Of a stretch of DNA of 64,000 bases, positions 35,817-44,754 are shown in pieces. The position numbers and the translations under genes are program-made. Position 1 is the stretch's first letter. Every line of letters begins with the position of its first letter. The DNA is from Syntrophobacter sp963666995 (lineage in GTDB: Bacteria > Desulfobacterota > Syntrophobacteria > Syntrophobacterales > Syntrophobacteraceae), in the NCBI GenBank assembly GCA_963666995.1, contig OY762941.1:806001-870000 (forward strand), given 5' to 3'. The notes beneath the pieces are model-generated. The model made no database searches. It was not told where the DNA came from and saw only the letters and a list, made by a program, of their open reading frames with translations.

Positions 35817-37715
35817 TCACCCGGCGTACAGGCTGACCGCCAGGCCGACCAGCATTGCGGCAAAGCCAAGGAGAAGCATCCTCACATAAAGGGACAGTCT
35901 GCCGTTCGCCCACAAGCCAAGGAACCATGACAGGCTGGAAAAGAAATTTCCGTAAGACACGAATCCCTTGTCCACGGCCCCTTCATCCACCTTCAGCCAG
36001 AGAAACCCTGCCAGTTCTTCGTAGGGCCGGACGAAAATCTTCCGGTACAGCCGGTCAAGAAAGAACCCGGAAAAGAGGAGGTCCCGAACGAATTGGACCG
36101 AAGCGGTTTCCCGAACCCGGGAAGATTCCACTCCATAGAGCACAAACGCCACGAAGATCGCCGCCAGGGCCAGAATCGCGTCCGCTCCCGCAAGGCCCCA
36201 TTCCACCGCCGGCGACGCCCCGATATGCTGGACGGCCCCGGGCACCGTTGCCAGGAAGCCGGCCAGCCATTCGTTCCCGCCCCAGAACGCCGGCAGGTTG
36301 ATGTAGCCTCCGAAAAGGGCAAGAAGCGCCAGCGGCCAGAGGATCCTCACCATCAGGCGGGATATGGGGTGAACCTCCCGATCCGCGCCTCCTGACGGCC
36401 TGCCGAAGAAAACAACGAAAAAGAGGCGGAACGTATAGAGGCTCGTTAGAAACGAAGCAAGCATGGCCGCGGCCCACAGCACTCTGTAGACGGCGTCCGT
36501 GTGGTTGAATGCGGCCAGAAGAAGCCTGTCCTTGCCGACAAAGCCTCCGAACGGCGGGACCGCGCCCAGAGACAGCGCGCCGGCGAGGAAAAGCAGGAAG
36601 ACGTGGGGAAGGACCTTCCTCATCTGCCCCATCCTGAAGATATCCCTTTCCTCGTGAAGCGACTGGATGATGCATCCCGCCGCAAGAAAGAGCAAAGACT
36701 TGAAGAATGCGTGGGAGAGCAGGTAGGACATGGCCCCGATGATATCGCCCACCCCCACCGCCAGGAACATGTACCCCAACTGGCTGATGGTCGAATAGGC
36801 GAGCACCCGCTTGATATCCCTTTGCCCAAGGGCCGAGCAGGCCGCATAGAGGGCGGTTACGATTCCGACAACGGCTATTGCGAGCAGCGCCGCCTGCGAG
36901 ACGGCAATCACGGGGAATAGCCTCATCAGGAGGTATACGCCCGCAGTGACCATCGTCGCCGCATGGATCAGCGCCGATACGGGCGTCGGACCCGCCATGG
37001 CGTCGGGAAGCCAGACCACGAGCGGAAGTTGAGCGGACTTCCCAACCGCCGACCAGAGCAGGAGAATTCCGATAAGGGTCGCCGATTCAACGCTCAGGAC
37101 CGACGCATTCGAAACGATGTGGGACAGGGACAGGTTGTGGAAAAGAACATAAAATGATCCCAGCGCGGCCCCAAAGGCCACGTCCCCGATCCGTGTGAGC
37201 AAAAATGCCTTCCGCCCCGCCATGGCATTGGCCAGGTCGCGGTACCAGAAGCCGATCAGCGCATACGAGCAGAACCCGACTCCCTCCCAGCCGAGGAAAA
37301 GAAATATGAGGTTGTCGGACAAAGTGATCACGAGCATCGAGAACACGAACAGGTTCAGCCAGCAGAAATAGCGCACGTAATCTTCGTCGTCTCTCATATA
37401 GCCGACGGAATAAACATGAATGATCGCGGACACAAAGGTCACCATTACGGCCATGGTCGCGGACAGCGGATCGTACAGAACATCCATCGCCGCCGAAAGA
37501 TCGCCCGCCGAAAACCAGGTGAAAAATTTGACGTAGAACGTTGCGCCTCCGGCATTCAAAAGAGCGCCCAAGGCCAGCAAGAACGATACCCCGATAGTCG
37601 AGCAGGCGACGATTTCCACGACCCGCCTCGGCACGCGGCGCCCCAGCAGGGCGTGAAACGCAGCGCCGATGAGAGGGCATAGAAGTATGAAAAACAGGAC
37701 GGCTTTCACACTCAT
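35817..37715 (-). CDS. nuoL: NADH-quinone oxidoreductase subunit L
   Basis: The largest antiporter-like subunit, 632 residues, with LFLGWEGVGFCSYALIGFWY, LPLVVWLPDAMAGPTPVSAL and KRVLAYSTISQLGYM, and the long C-terminal lateral helix region. ATG 37715 overlaps the nuoK stop by four bases. Confidence 0.95.
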   Translation of the reverse strand: MSVKAVLFFILLCPLIGAAFHALLGRRVPRRVVEIVACSTIGVSFLLALGALLNAGGATFYVKFFTWFSAGDLSAAMDVLYDPLSATMAVMVTFVSAIIHVYSVGYMRDDEDYVRYFCWLNLFVFSMLVITLSDNLIFLFLGWEGVGFCSYALIGFWYRDLANAMAGRKAFLLTRIGDVAFGAALGSFYVLFHNLSLSHIVSNASVLSVESATLIGILLLWSAVGKSAQLPLVVWLPDAMAGPTPVSALIHAATMVTAGVYLLMRLFPVIAVSQAALLAIAVVGIVTALYAACSALGQRDIKRVLAYSTISQLGYMFLAVGVGDIIGAMSYLLSHAFFKSLLFLAAGCIIQSLHEERDIFRMGQMRKVLPHVFLLFLAGALSLGAVPPFGGFVGKDRLLLAAFNHTDAVYRVLWAAAMLASFLTSLYTFRLFFVVFFGRPSGGADREVHPISRLMVRILWPLALLALFGGYINLPAFWGGNEWLAGFLATVPGAVQHIGASPAVEWGLAGADAILALAAIFVAFVLYGVESSRVRETASVQFVRDLLFSGFFLDRLYRKIFVRPYEELAGFLWLKVDEGAVDKGFVSYGNFFSSLSWFLGLWANGRLSLYVRMLLLGFAAMLVGLAVSLYAG

Positions 37716-38017
37716 CCTTTCATGAGATTGAAACTGTCGGCATTGACCGTGCCGGTTCTCCTCTGCGAATAGACGATCAGGGCCAGCCCCACGGAAACCT
37801 CAGCCCCGGCGAAAGCCATGACGAAGATCACGAAGGCCTGGCCGTCCAGTGCGTTCCAGTGGAGCGACGCTCCGACGAGAGCGATCCCCGCGGCGTTCAG
37901 CATGATTTCCACGCCGATGAGAATCATGATGAGGTTGCGCCGGGAAGCGGCGCAGACGGCTCCCATCAGGAAGAGCAAACCCGCGAGAAGCAGCACGTGT
38001 CCGTACGGCACAGTCAT
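37712..38017 (-). CDS. nuoK: NADH-quinone oxidoreductase subunit K
   Basis: 101 residues with three membrane helices and the family motif LIMILIGVEIMLNAAGIALV carrying the conserved Glu. Overlaps its neighbours by ATGA junctions on both sides. Confidence 0.95.
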   Translation of the reverse strand: MTVPYGHVLLLAGLLFLMGAVCAASRRNLIMILIGVEIMLNAAGIALVGASLHWNALDGQAFVIFVMAFAGAEVSVGLALIVYSQRRTGTVNADSFNLMKG

Positions 38018-38547
38018 GGCGTATCCTTCTGTCGATCCGGCTGAGTCCTTCGTTCCTCCCGGCCCAGGTAGAGTGCGCCCACCAGGGCTACGAAAAGCAG
38101 GAAAGAAATGATTTCAACGGGCAGCCAGTAGCGTTCGAAAAGAAACCGGCCAAAATCGGCCGGGGACACGGTGGCCAGTTTCAACTTCACCTGGCTGACG
38201 GGCATACCGAGCAGCAGCGCCGACATGGCGCCGAGCGATATCAATCCGAGAATGGCCGGCAGTATCCACCGACGGGCGGCAAGCCTTCTCGGCACGCTTT
38301 CTCCCGCGCTGACCGTCGTCATGATGATGAAAATGAACAGAACCATGATGGCCCCCGCATAGATGATGACTTCGAGGGCAGCCGGCAGGGGCGCGCCGAG
38401 CAGGTAGAAAAGAAGGGCCGTGCCGAAAAAGGATACGATCAGGTAAACCACGGCATGGACCTGGTTTCGGCGCGTGACGGCAAAAACGGTCGAGACAAGG
38501 ATGATCGCCCCAAGGATATAAAAGAGTGCGCTGTAGAGAATATCCAT
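38014..38547 (-). CDS. nuoJ: NADH-quinone oxidoreductase subunit J
   Basis: 177 residues with five predicted helices and VIIYAGAIMVLFIFIIM, the conserved NuoJ segment. ATG 38547 is favoured by AGGA five bases upstream; ATG 38553 would add two residues. Stop overlaps nuoK start. Confidence 0.94.
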   Translation of the reverse strand: MDILYSALFYILGAIILVSTVFAVTRRNQVHAVVYLIVSFFGTALLFYLLGAPLPAALEVIIYAGAIMVLFIFIIMTTVSAGESVPRRLAARRWILPAILGLISLGAMSALLLGMPVSQVKLKLATVSPADFGRFLFERYWLPVEIISFLLFVALVGALYLGREERRTQPDRQKDTP

Positions 38548-38586
38548 TTCCATCCTGAAACACTCTGCAAAAGGGTCAATGCCGCT

Positions 38587-39144
38587 TCAAGGCCCGTTGC
38601 GTTTCACATCCACCGGCGGTTTTTCGTTGATGTGAGTTCCCTTGTCCCCTTTTTCGCTCAAGCCGGCATGATGGTAGAAATTGTACTCGTTGTCCTTGCC
38701 CCCGTGATCGACCAGCAAGTCTTCCTTTTCGTATACGAAGTCCAGGATCTGATATTTCGAGAATTCGAAGTCCGGAGTGAGCTGTATCGCAAGGGTCGGA
38801 CAGGCTTCCTCGCACAGGCCGCAGAAGATGCACCGCGAAAAATTGATCCTGAACCATGCGGCATAGCGCCGGCCGTCTTCCCGCTGAGCCGCCTGCATGG
38901 AAATGCAGCTCACGGGGCATGCCGCCGAACAGAGCTGGCACGCGACACAGCGCTCATCCCCGTCCGGGTCCCTCGTCAGGATGATGCGCGCCCGGGACCT
39001 TGCAGGAAGAGGCCGCTTGTACTCCGGGTACTGCTCGGTTATCGGCTTTCGAAAAAGATGCCTGAGAGTGATCGCATAGGAGCTTGCCAGTCCCCTGACG
39101 GCATCCACAACGGTTTTGATCGCTCCTGAATCATTTGTGTCCAT
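38587..39144 (-). CDS. nuoI: NADH-quinone oxidoreductase subunit I
   Basis: 185 residues, the 8-iron ferredoxin of the peripheral arm. Two motifs are present: CVACQLCSAACP and CIFCGLCEEACP, carrying clusters N6a and N6b. ATG 39144 starts two bases after the nuoH stop; upstream extension has no family sequence. Confidence 0.95.
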   Translation of the reverse strand: MDTNDSGAIKTVVDAVRGLASSYAITLRHLFRKPITEQYPEYKRPLPARSRARIILTRDPDGDERCVACQLCSAACPVSCISMQAAQREDGRRYAAWFRINFSRCIFCGLCEEACPTLAIQLTPDFEFSKYQILDFVYEKEDLLVDHGGKDNEYNFYHHAGLSEKGDKGTHINEKPPVDVKRNGP

Positions 39145-39146
39145 GT

Positions 39147-40136
39147 CTATCGTCCGATCAGAAGGATCAAGGCCCCGGTCACCACAATATTGAGCAGCGA
39201 AACCGGCAGCAGAACCTTCCATCCGAAATGCATCAACTGATCGTAGCGAAGTCGCGGCAGAGTCGCCCGCGTCCAGATCATGAGGAAAGGAACCAGCATG
39301 ACCTTGAGTGTGAACCACACGATCGGCGGCAGAAACGGCCCCCTCCAGCCTCCCAGGAAGAAGACGGCCAGAAGGGCCCCAAGTACGATCATGTTGGCGT
39401 ATTCTCCAATAAAATACAGCGCAAACCGCATGCCGCTGTATTCGGTATGATAGCCTGCGATGAGTTCGTTTTCCGCTTCGGGAAGGTCGAACGGCAGGCG
39501 GTTTGATTCGGCCATCGAACTGATGAAAAAGATCAGGAACGACACCGGCTGCACCAGGATGAACGGATACCTTTGCTGCGCATTCACTATGTCGACGAGG
39601 CTGAAGGACTGGGCCAGCATCGCGATTGGAACGAGCGACATGCCAAGGGACAGTTCATAGCTGATCAGTTGCGCAGCTCCCCGTATGCCGCCGAGCAGGC
39701 TGTATTTCGATCCCGAAGCCCACCCGCCGAGAGCGATTCCGTAGATGCTGATTGAAGAAAGCGCTATGACGTAGAGAAGACCGATGTTGAGGTCCGATAT
39801 GACCATCGGAATGCGCCTGCCCCACAGGGTGAGATCCCGGGCAAACGGCACCACGGCGAAGATGAGGAGCGCCATTGCGGTGACGAGCGCGGGAGCGATG
39901 AGGAAGATGCCGCGGTCGGCTTCTTCTGGGATCGTGTCTTCCTTGAGCAGCATTTTGATGCCGTCCGCCAGCACCTGGAGAAGTCCGTAGCGGCCGACCC
40001 GGTTCGGCCCGTAGCGGATCTGAAACCTCCCGAGGAGTTTTCGCTCAACCAGCACCAGCAGGGCGGCGAGCACAAGCAATACTCCCAGGACAAGGCCCAG
40101 CTTAACCAGCAGTACGAGGAATCCGATTAGCCACAT
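39147..40136 (-). CDS. nuoH: NADH-quinone oxidoreductase subunit H
   Basis: 329 residues, eight helices, forming the quinone site. Signatures are VERKLLGRFQIRYGPNRVG, LADGIKMLLKED, and PFDLPEAENELIAGYHTEYS in pieces. ATG 40136 with GAAGG upstream is preferred; a GTG at 40169 extends it. Confidence 0.95.
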   Translation of the reverse strand: MWLIGFLVLLVKLGLVLGVLLVLAALLVLVERKLLGRFQIRYGPNRVGRYGLLQVLADGIKMLLKEDTIPEEADRGIFLIAPALVTAMALLIFAVVPFARDLTLWGRRIPMVISDLNIGLLYVIALSSISIYGIALGGWASGSKYSLLGGIRGAAQLISYELSLGMSLVPIAMLAQSFSLVDIVNAQQRYPFILVQPVSFLIFFISSMAESNRLPFDLPEAENELIAGYHTEYSGMRFALYFIGEYANMIVLGALLAVFFLGGWRGPFLPPIVWFTLKVMLVPFLMIWTRATLPRLRYDQLMHFGWKVLLPVSLLNIVVTGALILLIGR

Positions 40137-40191
40137 ATCGGTTAAACACCTTCGGTCGGTTGACCGCACAATCCCCGAAGCGGATAATCGC

Positions 40192-42678
40192 TCAGATCCT
40201 TTCTATCCGGTCCAGGGGCACCTTTGCCGAAAAGCCTTTCATGACCTGCCGGGCAACCCGCTCCCGCCTTGGCAGGATAAGGGCGCCTCTTGCCATTTTG
40301 GTCGAGACTTCGAGCCTGATTTCAATGGATCCGCCTTCAAAAGATATCCGTATCGTGTCGCCGGCCGACAGACCCGCCCCGGCAGCATCTTCCGCGTGCA
40401 TGACCGCATGCGGTTCGGGTTCCACCCGGCTGAGGATTCCGGAATAAGCGGAAAGCTCTTCGCTTCCGAAGATGCAGTCGGCCAGGATGAGTTCCAGGGC
40501 ATTGCCGGATTGCGGATCTCCCGCTGCCTCGCCGCCCCGGTATACGATCCTGACGGGCGGACCACTGGAAAGGACCCGAATATTGCCGGCGGGATACCCG
40601 GTGTCCCGCAGCTTTTCAAAAGCGGCGCTGAGATCCGCGATCCCCCGCAACGGATTGTCCGCAAGCCCTCGGCCCTCCGGCACGGCCTCTCCTCCCGCAA
40701 TGGCCTGCAGAATTTGCCGGGACGGCTCCGGATCGCCTCCCGGGACCGCCGAATCGAAAACCCGCGGTGGACGGCTCCCGCCGCTTACCTGCAAAATGGG
40801 AACGCCGCCCCGGTGGACCGGCTCCGCATACTGCAGCCGCCCTTCCTGGTTGACGAAGCTCGATCCCGATTCGAAAAGAGCGGTCGACGGGATGAAGATG
40901 TGCGCTCTCTTCACGGTTTCCGAAGACAGATAATCCAGGACGATCAGAAGGTCGAGTTTATCGAGGGCCGCTTCCAGCCTCGGGCGGTCGGTAAAATCCC
41001 TCAATGGATCGGCTTCCACTACCAGGAGTGCCCTGACGGCACCTTCCTCCATTCCTGAAACCGTATCCAGGAAAGACCATTCGGATGAGCGGTCCCAGAG
41101 GACGCTCGCAAAAGCGTTCGGACCCGGCAATACGTAAAAAAGCCCGGCGCGGTCTTTCCTGCCGTGCAGAACGGTCGCCAGCCCGGCTGACGCATCGGGG
41201 GTTTCTTCCGGGCATATGTCCGAGCCGCACACGACGACGGGGTTCCGGCTCTTCCCGATCTTCCGCGCAACCGATACGATGCGATCGCGAAAACCCGGAC
41301 TGCCCCCCGCCTCTTTCTCATCCCGGGTGCTTTCCGAACCTGCCGCTCCCCCGGGCACTGCTCCGGAAACCGCCGGGGCCAGCGCATCGAGAAACGGGGC
41401 GAATTCCCCGGGAAGCATCGGGATGTGTTCGCACGGGAACGGAAGAAATATCGGGCGGGGATCGACGACCACGACCTCGGCTTCCTTCCGGTGAGCCTGC
41501 CGCATGGCGAGCGCAAGCATCGGAGCTTCATTGACCGGGTCCACGCCGATCGCAAGAATGAAATCCGCATTCTCAATCCCGCGCATGGAAACGGCTAGGG
41601 GCTCATCGAGCCTGGAAACGGCCCTCTTCACCTTTGCTTCGAGGATGGGATTCACGAAATAATTCGGGGCGTGCCAGTCGTTCATCTTTGATATGCGTTC
41701 GATCGCGGCCTGAGTCTCGATGCTGTTTCTCGTCGATCCCAGCACGGCAACGGCCCCGGACCCGAAATCACGCGCGATCCCGGCAAGTCCTTCGGATGCG
41801 GCGCGGACCGCCTCGGGCATCGGGACCTCCGCGCCATTGATTTTCGCTTTCCTCGGCCTCTCGGGGTGGTTTGCGTACTGGAAACCGTAGCGGCCGCGAT
41901 CGCATATGAAATGGCCGTTCACGACTTCGTTGAACCGGGCTTCGATGCGCATCATCTCCCGGTACCGCGCATTGGCGATGGTGTTGCACCCGAGGGAACA
42001 ATGGATGCACAGCGACGGCGATCGCTGCAGGTCCCACCTTCGGACACGGTAACGTGAAGGTTTGTCGGTATAGACTCCGGTCGGACAGAGGTCGACAAGG
42101 TTTCCCGCAAACGGGCTTTCAAGAGGGCCGTCCCGGAACCTCCCGAAGTACACGCGGTCCCCGATCTGCATAGCGCCCAGGTCCCGGTAACCCGTGAATT
42201 CCTGGTAGTACCGTACGCAGCGGTAACAGTGAATGCAGCGATTCATTTCATGGGAGATGAAGACCCCTAAATACTGGTCCCGATAGGTCCGTTTTGGGCC
42301 GAGGGCCCTTCTTATGCCGTGGCCCCCCGATACGGTTTCATCCTGGAGCAGGCACTGGCCGCCTTCATCGCACACGGGACAATCATGCGGATGGTTGAGC
42401 ATCAGCCATTCGATGACCTGCTTACGGAAAGCCGTCGCCTCTTCATCCGTCGTGGACACCACCATCCCGTCAAGGGCGTCTACCATGCAGCTCATCTGCA
42501 CGCCCTTGAAAGGCCCCTGGAGAAACTTCACGGCACACATGCGGCATGCACCGACCGCTCCCAGGGCATGGTGGTAGCAAAAGCGCGGGATCATAATCCC
42601 CAGCCTTTCGGCGGCCTCGATGACTTTGGTCCCGGCAGGGACTTCAATCTCGAGATTGTCTATGACCAACCTGGGCAT
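40192..42678 (-). CDS. nuoG: NADH-quinone oxidoreductase subunit G
   Basis: 828 residues. The N-terminal 2Fe-2S domain (Cys in PRFCYHH, GACRMCAVK), the His-ligated cluster HPHDCPVCDEGGQC, and a 4Fe-4S pair CIHCYRC with LCPTGVYTDK are followed by a molybdopterin-oxidoreductase-like domain with CIHCSLGCN, the distant N7 cluster. The C-terminal domain is a degenerate formate dehydrogenase-like fold. ATG 42678 has GAGGGGAG just upstream. Confidence 0.95.
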   Translation of the reverse strand: MPRLVIDNLEIEVPAGTKVIEAAERLGIMIPRFCYHHALGAVGACRMCAVKFLQGPFKGVQMSCMVDALDGMVVSTTDEEATAFRKQVIEWLMLNHPHDCPVCDEGGQCLLQDETVSGGHGIRRALGPKRTYRDQYLGVFISHEMNRCIHCYRCVRYYQEFTGYRDLGAMQIGDRVYFGRFRDGPLESPFAGNLVDLCPTGVYTDKPSRYRVRRWDLQRSPSLCIHCSLGCNTIANARYREMMRIEARFNEVVNGHFICDRGRYGFQYANHPERPRKAKINGAEVPMPEAVRAASEGLAGIARDFGSGAVAVLGSTRNSIETQAAIERISKMNDWHAPNYFVNPILEAKVKRAVSRLDEPLAVSMRGIENADFILAIGVDPVNEAPMLALAMRQAHRKEAEVVVVDPRPIFLPFPCEHIPMLPGEFAPFLDALAPAVSGAVPGGAAGSESTRDEKEAGGSPGFRDRIVSVARKIGKSRNPVVVCGSDICPEETPDASAGLATVLHGRKDRAGLFYVLPGPNAFASVLWDRSSEWSFLDTVSGMEEGAVRALLVVEADPLRDFTDRPRLEAALDKLDLLIVLDYLSSETVKRAHIFIPSTALFESGSSFVNQEGRLQYAEPVHRGGVPILQVSGGSRPPRVFDSAVPGGDPEPSRQILQAIAGGEAVPEGRGLADNPLRGIADLSAAFEKLRDTGYPAGNIRVLSSGPPVRIVYRGGEAAGDPQSGNALELILADCIFGSEELSAYSGILSRVEPEPHAVMHAEDAAGAGLSAGDTIRISFEGGSIEIRLEVSTKMARGALILPRRERVARQVMKGFSAKVPLDRIERI

Positions 42679-42708
42679 GGCTCCCCTCAAAACCGGCAAC
42701 GGGAACGT

Positions 42709-43989
42709 TTACGGCCTTGGATTCCCGAACGGGCATTTCTTCTGGCTGATATGTTCGTGAACTTCATCCTCGAAGTACTGCAGGAGGCTTTCCACGGGAG
42801 AGGCCGCTCCCGGAGCCAGTGCGCAGTAGGAATTCCACAGTTGCCTGCACATCTTCCGAATCATCGGAATGAACTCTTCCCGCCCTTCTCCGTATTCGAT
42901 CCGCGTGAGCAAATCCCTGAGGTAGGGCAGACCTTCGCGGCAGGGAGTGCACCAGCCGCACGATTCGCGCGCGAAGAACCGGATCAGGTTCAACGTAACC
43001 CCAACGAGGCACGTCTTATGATCGAACACGATGACTGCTCCAGTGCCAAGGCGATTTCCTATCGCACCCAGGCCGTCGAAGTCCATCTCGACGTCGTAGT
43101 GCTCTTTCGTAAGGTACAGGGTCGAAGCGCCTCCGGGCAGGCATGCCTTGAATTCAGAACCCGGCAGCATCCCGCCGGCATATTCGTCGATGATTTCGCT
43201 GAGGCGCGTTCCCATCGGCAGTTCCACGCATCCCGGAACTTTCACATGGCCGCTGATGCAGTACAGTTTGGTGCCGGTCGCGCTTTTCGACTTGGAGAGG
43301 CCCCGGTACCAGTCGGCCCCGTTTCTCAGGATGAACGGCACATTGGCAAGGGTTTCGACATTGTTCACCACGGTGGGACGGCCCCACAGCCCCTTATCCG
43401 TGGGATATGGAGGCGGCTTGAGGGGGTTGGGCCTTTTTCCCATGAGGGCATTCAGCAGGGCGCTGGCTTCGCCGCAGATGTAGCGCCCCCCGCTGCGATG
43501 AGCCACAATGTCGAACGAATAATCCGTCCCCAGAATGTTCTTCCCGAGAAAGCCCGCTTCCCTTGCAATCTTCAGCTCTCTTTCGAAGATCACGGCGCTG
43601 CTCTCGTAGGAAGGGCGGACAAAGACATAGGCCTTCGATGCCGAAATCGCATAACCGGCAAGGATCATGCCTTCAATGATGGCATGAGGTTCGACATGGA
43701 TGAGCATACGGTCCTTGAACGTTCCCGGCTCCATTTCATCCGCGTTCGCCGCGATATACCTAGGGTAGGCTCCGTCCTTCGGGACCGCTTCCCATTTCTT
43801 GGCCGCGGGGAAACCGGCTCCTCCCCTGCCCCGCAATCCGGCGTCCCCGACCACCCGGCAGATTTCCGCGGGGGAAACCTTGCCGATCGCATCCATCAAT
43901 GCCCGGTAACCGCCGCTTGCACGGTATTCGTCAATCGTTGAGATGCGATTGGGCTGCCGGTTCCGGAAAAGCACCTGGGGGTACATCAT
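42709..43989 (-). CDS. nuoF: NADH-quinone oxidoreductase subunit F
   Basis: 426 residues, the FMN and NADH-binding subunit. It has GLRGRGGAGFPAAKKWE (nucleotide loop), EMEPGTFKDR, and the N3 cluster site ESCGWCTPCREG. Directly follows nuoE by four bases. Confidence 0.95.
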   Translation of the reverse strand: MMYPQVLFRNRQPNRISTIDEYRASGGYRALMDAIGKVSPAEICRVVGDAGLRGRGGAGFPAAKKWEAVPKDGAYPRYIAANADEMEPGTFKDRMLIHVEPHAIIEGMILAGYAISASKAYVFVRPSYESSAVIFERELKIAREAGFLGKNILGTDYSFDIVAHRSGGRYICGEASALLNALMGKRPNPLKPPPYPTDKGLWGRPTVVNNVETLANVPFILRNGADWYRGLSKSKSATGTKLYCISGHVKVPGCVELPMGTRLSEIIDEYAGGMLPGSEFKACLPGGASTLYLTKEHYDVEMDFDGLGAIGNRLGTGAVIVFDHKTCLVGVTLNLIRFFARESCGWCTPCREGLPYLRDLLTRIEYGEGREEFIPMIRKMCRQLWNSYCALAPGAASPVESLLQYFEDEVHEHISQKKCPFGNPRP

Positions 43990-43993
43990 TCAT

Positions 43994-44485
43994 TCATTCC
44001 GCTTCATGAAATGTGGATTCGTTTATCAGCCGGTCGAGGATCCTGTCGATCTTCTCCTTCGTCAGGCGCCCGTAAACCCTGCGATTGATCATCATGGCCG
44101 GGGCCCGGTCGCAGTAGCCGATGCAGCAGACGGGAAGAAGACTGAAAAGACCGTCGGGCGACATTCCCCCCATCTTGAGGTTCAGACGCTCGCAGAGGTA
44201 ATCGACCACCCACTGGTAGCCGTCCAGCCAGCAGATCAGGCTGTCGCAGACGTGGATGACATACTTGCCCACGGGGCTGCGGTAGATGAAATCGTAGAAG
44301 GTGGCCAGCTCTTCAAGCTCCAGGGGGGTCATATCCAGGAGCCGGCCCGCTTCCTCCATCGCTTCATCGGTCATGTATCCATAATGATCCTGGAGCGCGA
44401 ACATGACGTCGACGGCCTGCTCCCGCGAATACTCCGCCTCCGCCACCTTTTCGATAAGAACGCGCCTAAGTTCTTCGGGAATCAT
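43994..44485 (-). CDS. nuoE: NADH-quinone oxidoreductase subunit E
   Basis: 163 residues, 2Fe-2S (N1a) thioredoxin-like subunit. Ligands are C-x4-C in VCDSLICW and C-x3-C in CCIGYC. ATG 44485 gives the family N-terminus. A 269-base gap, unusual in this tight operon, separates it from nuoBCD and holds repeat family 2. Confidence 0.93.
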   Translation of the reverse strand: MIPEELRRVLIEKVAEAEYSREQAVDVMFALQDHYGYMTDEAMEEAGRLLDMTPLELEELATFYDFIYRSPVGKYVIHVCDSLICWLDGYQWVVDYLCERLNLKMGGMSPDGLFSLLPVCCIGYCDRAPAMMINRRVYGRLTKEKIDRILDRLINESTFHEAE

Positions 44486-44531
44486 CCTGCTCAAATCCTT
44501 AGACCGATCACAATAGTGTCCGCGTCTTCTC

Positions 44532-44551
44532 CCGGAGCGCCTTTGCTCCGG
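44532..44551. other. Short hairpin between nuoBCD and nuoE
   Basis: CCGGAGC-GCCTTT-GCTCCGG forms a seven-base stem about 45 bases upstream of nuoE on the minus strand. It could modulate or process the operon message; no T-run follows. Confidence 0.4.
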
Positions 44552-44593
44552 ATGGGGGTTGTTTCCCAAAGAGAAATCCGAACCAGATCAAAC

Positions 44594-44730
44594 CAGGATT
44601 CGTCATTCCGGCGAACATCGGAACCCGGTCTCTTTGAATTCATAAGGTAATTCCAACTAACACTATGGACCCCGGCAATACCGCCGGGGTGATGTCTCCG
44701 GGCAAATGGTTCATTTTTCGCCTGAATCCT
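44594..44730 (+). repeat. Dispersed repeat family 2, copy A (inside the nuo operon)
   Basis: About 137 bases sharing blocks with 50517-50651: ATTCGTCATTCC near the start, CTCTTTGAA in the middle, GACCC and CGCCGGGGTGA, then TCATTTTTC. Two hairpins are seen, the second around ACCCCGGC-N5-GCCGGGGT. No coding capacity. Confidence 0.75.
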
Positions 44731-44754
44731 GTTCGGCCAACAGCACCCATATCA

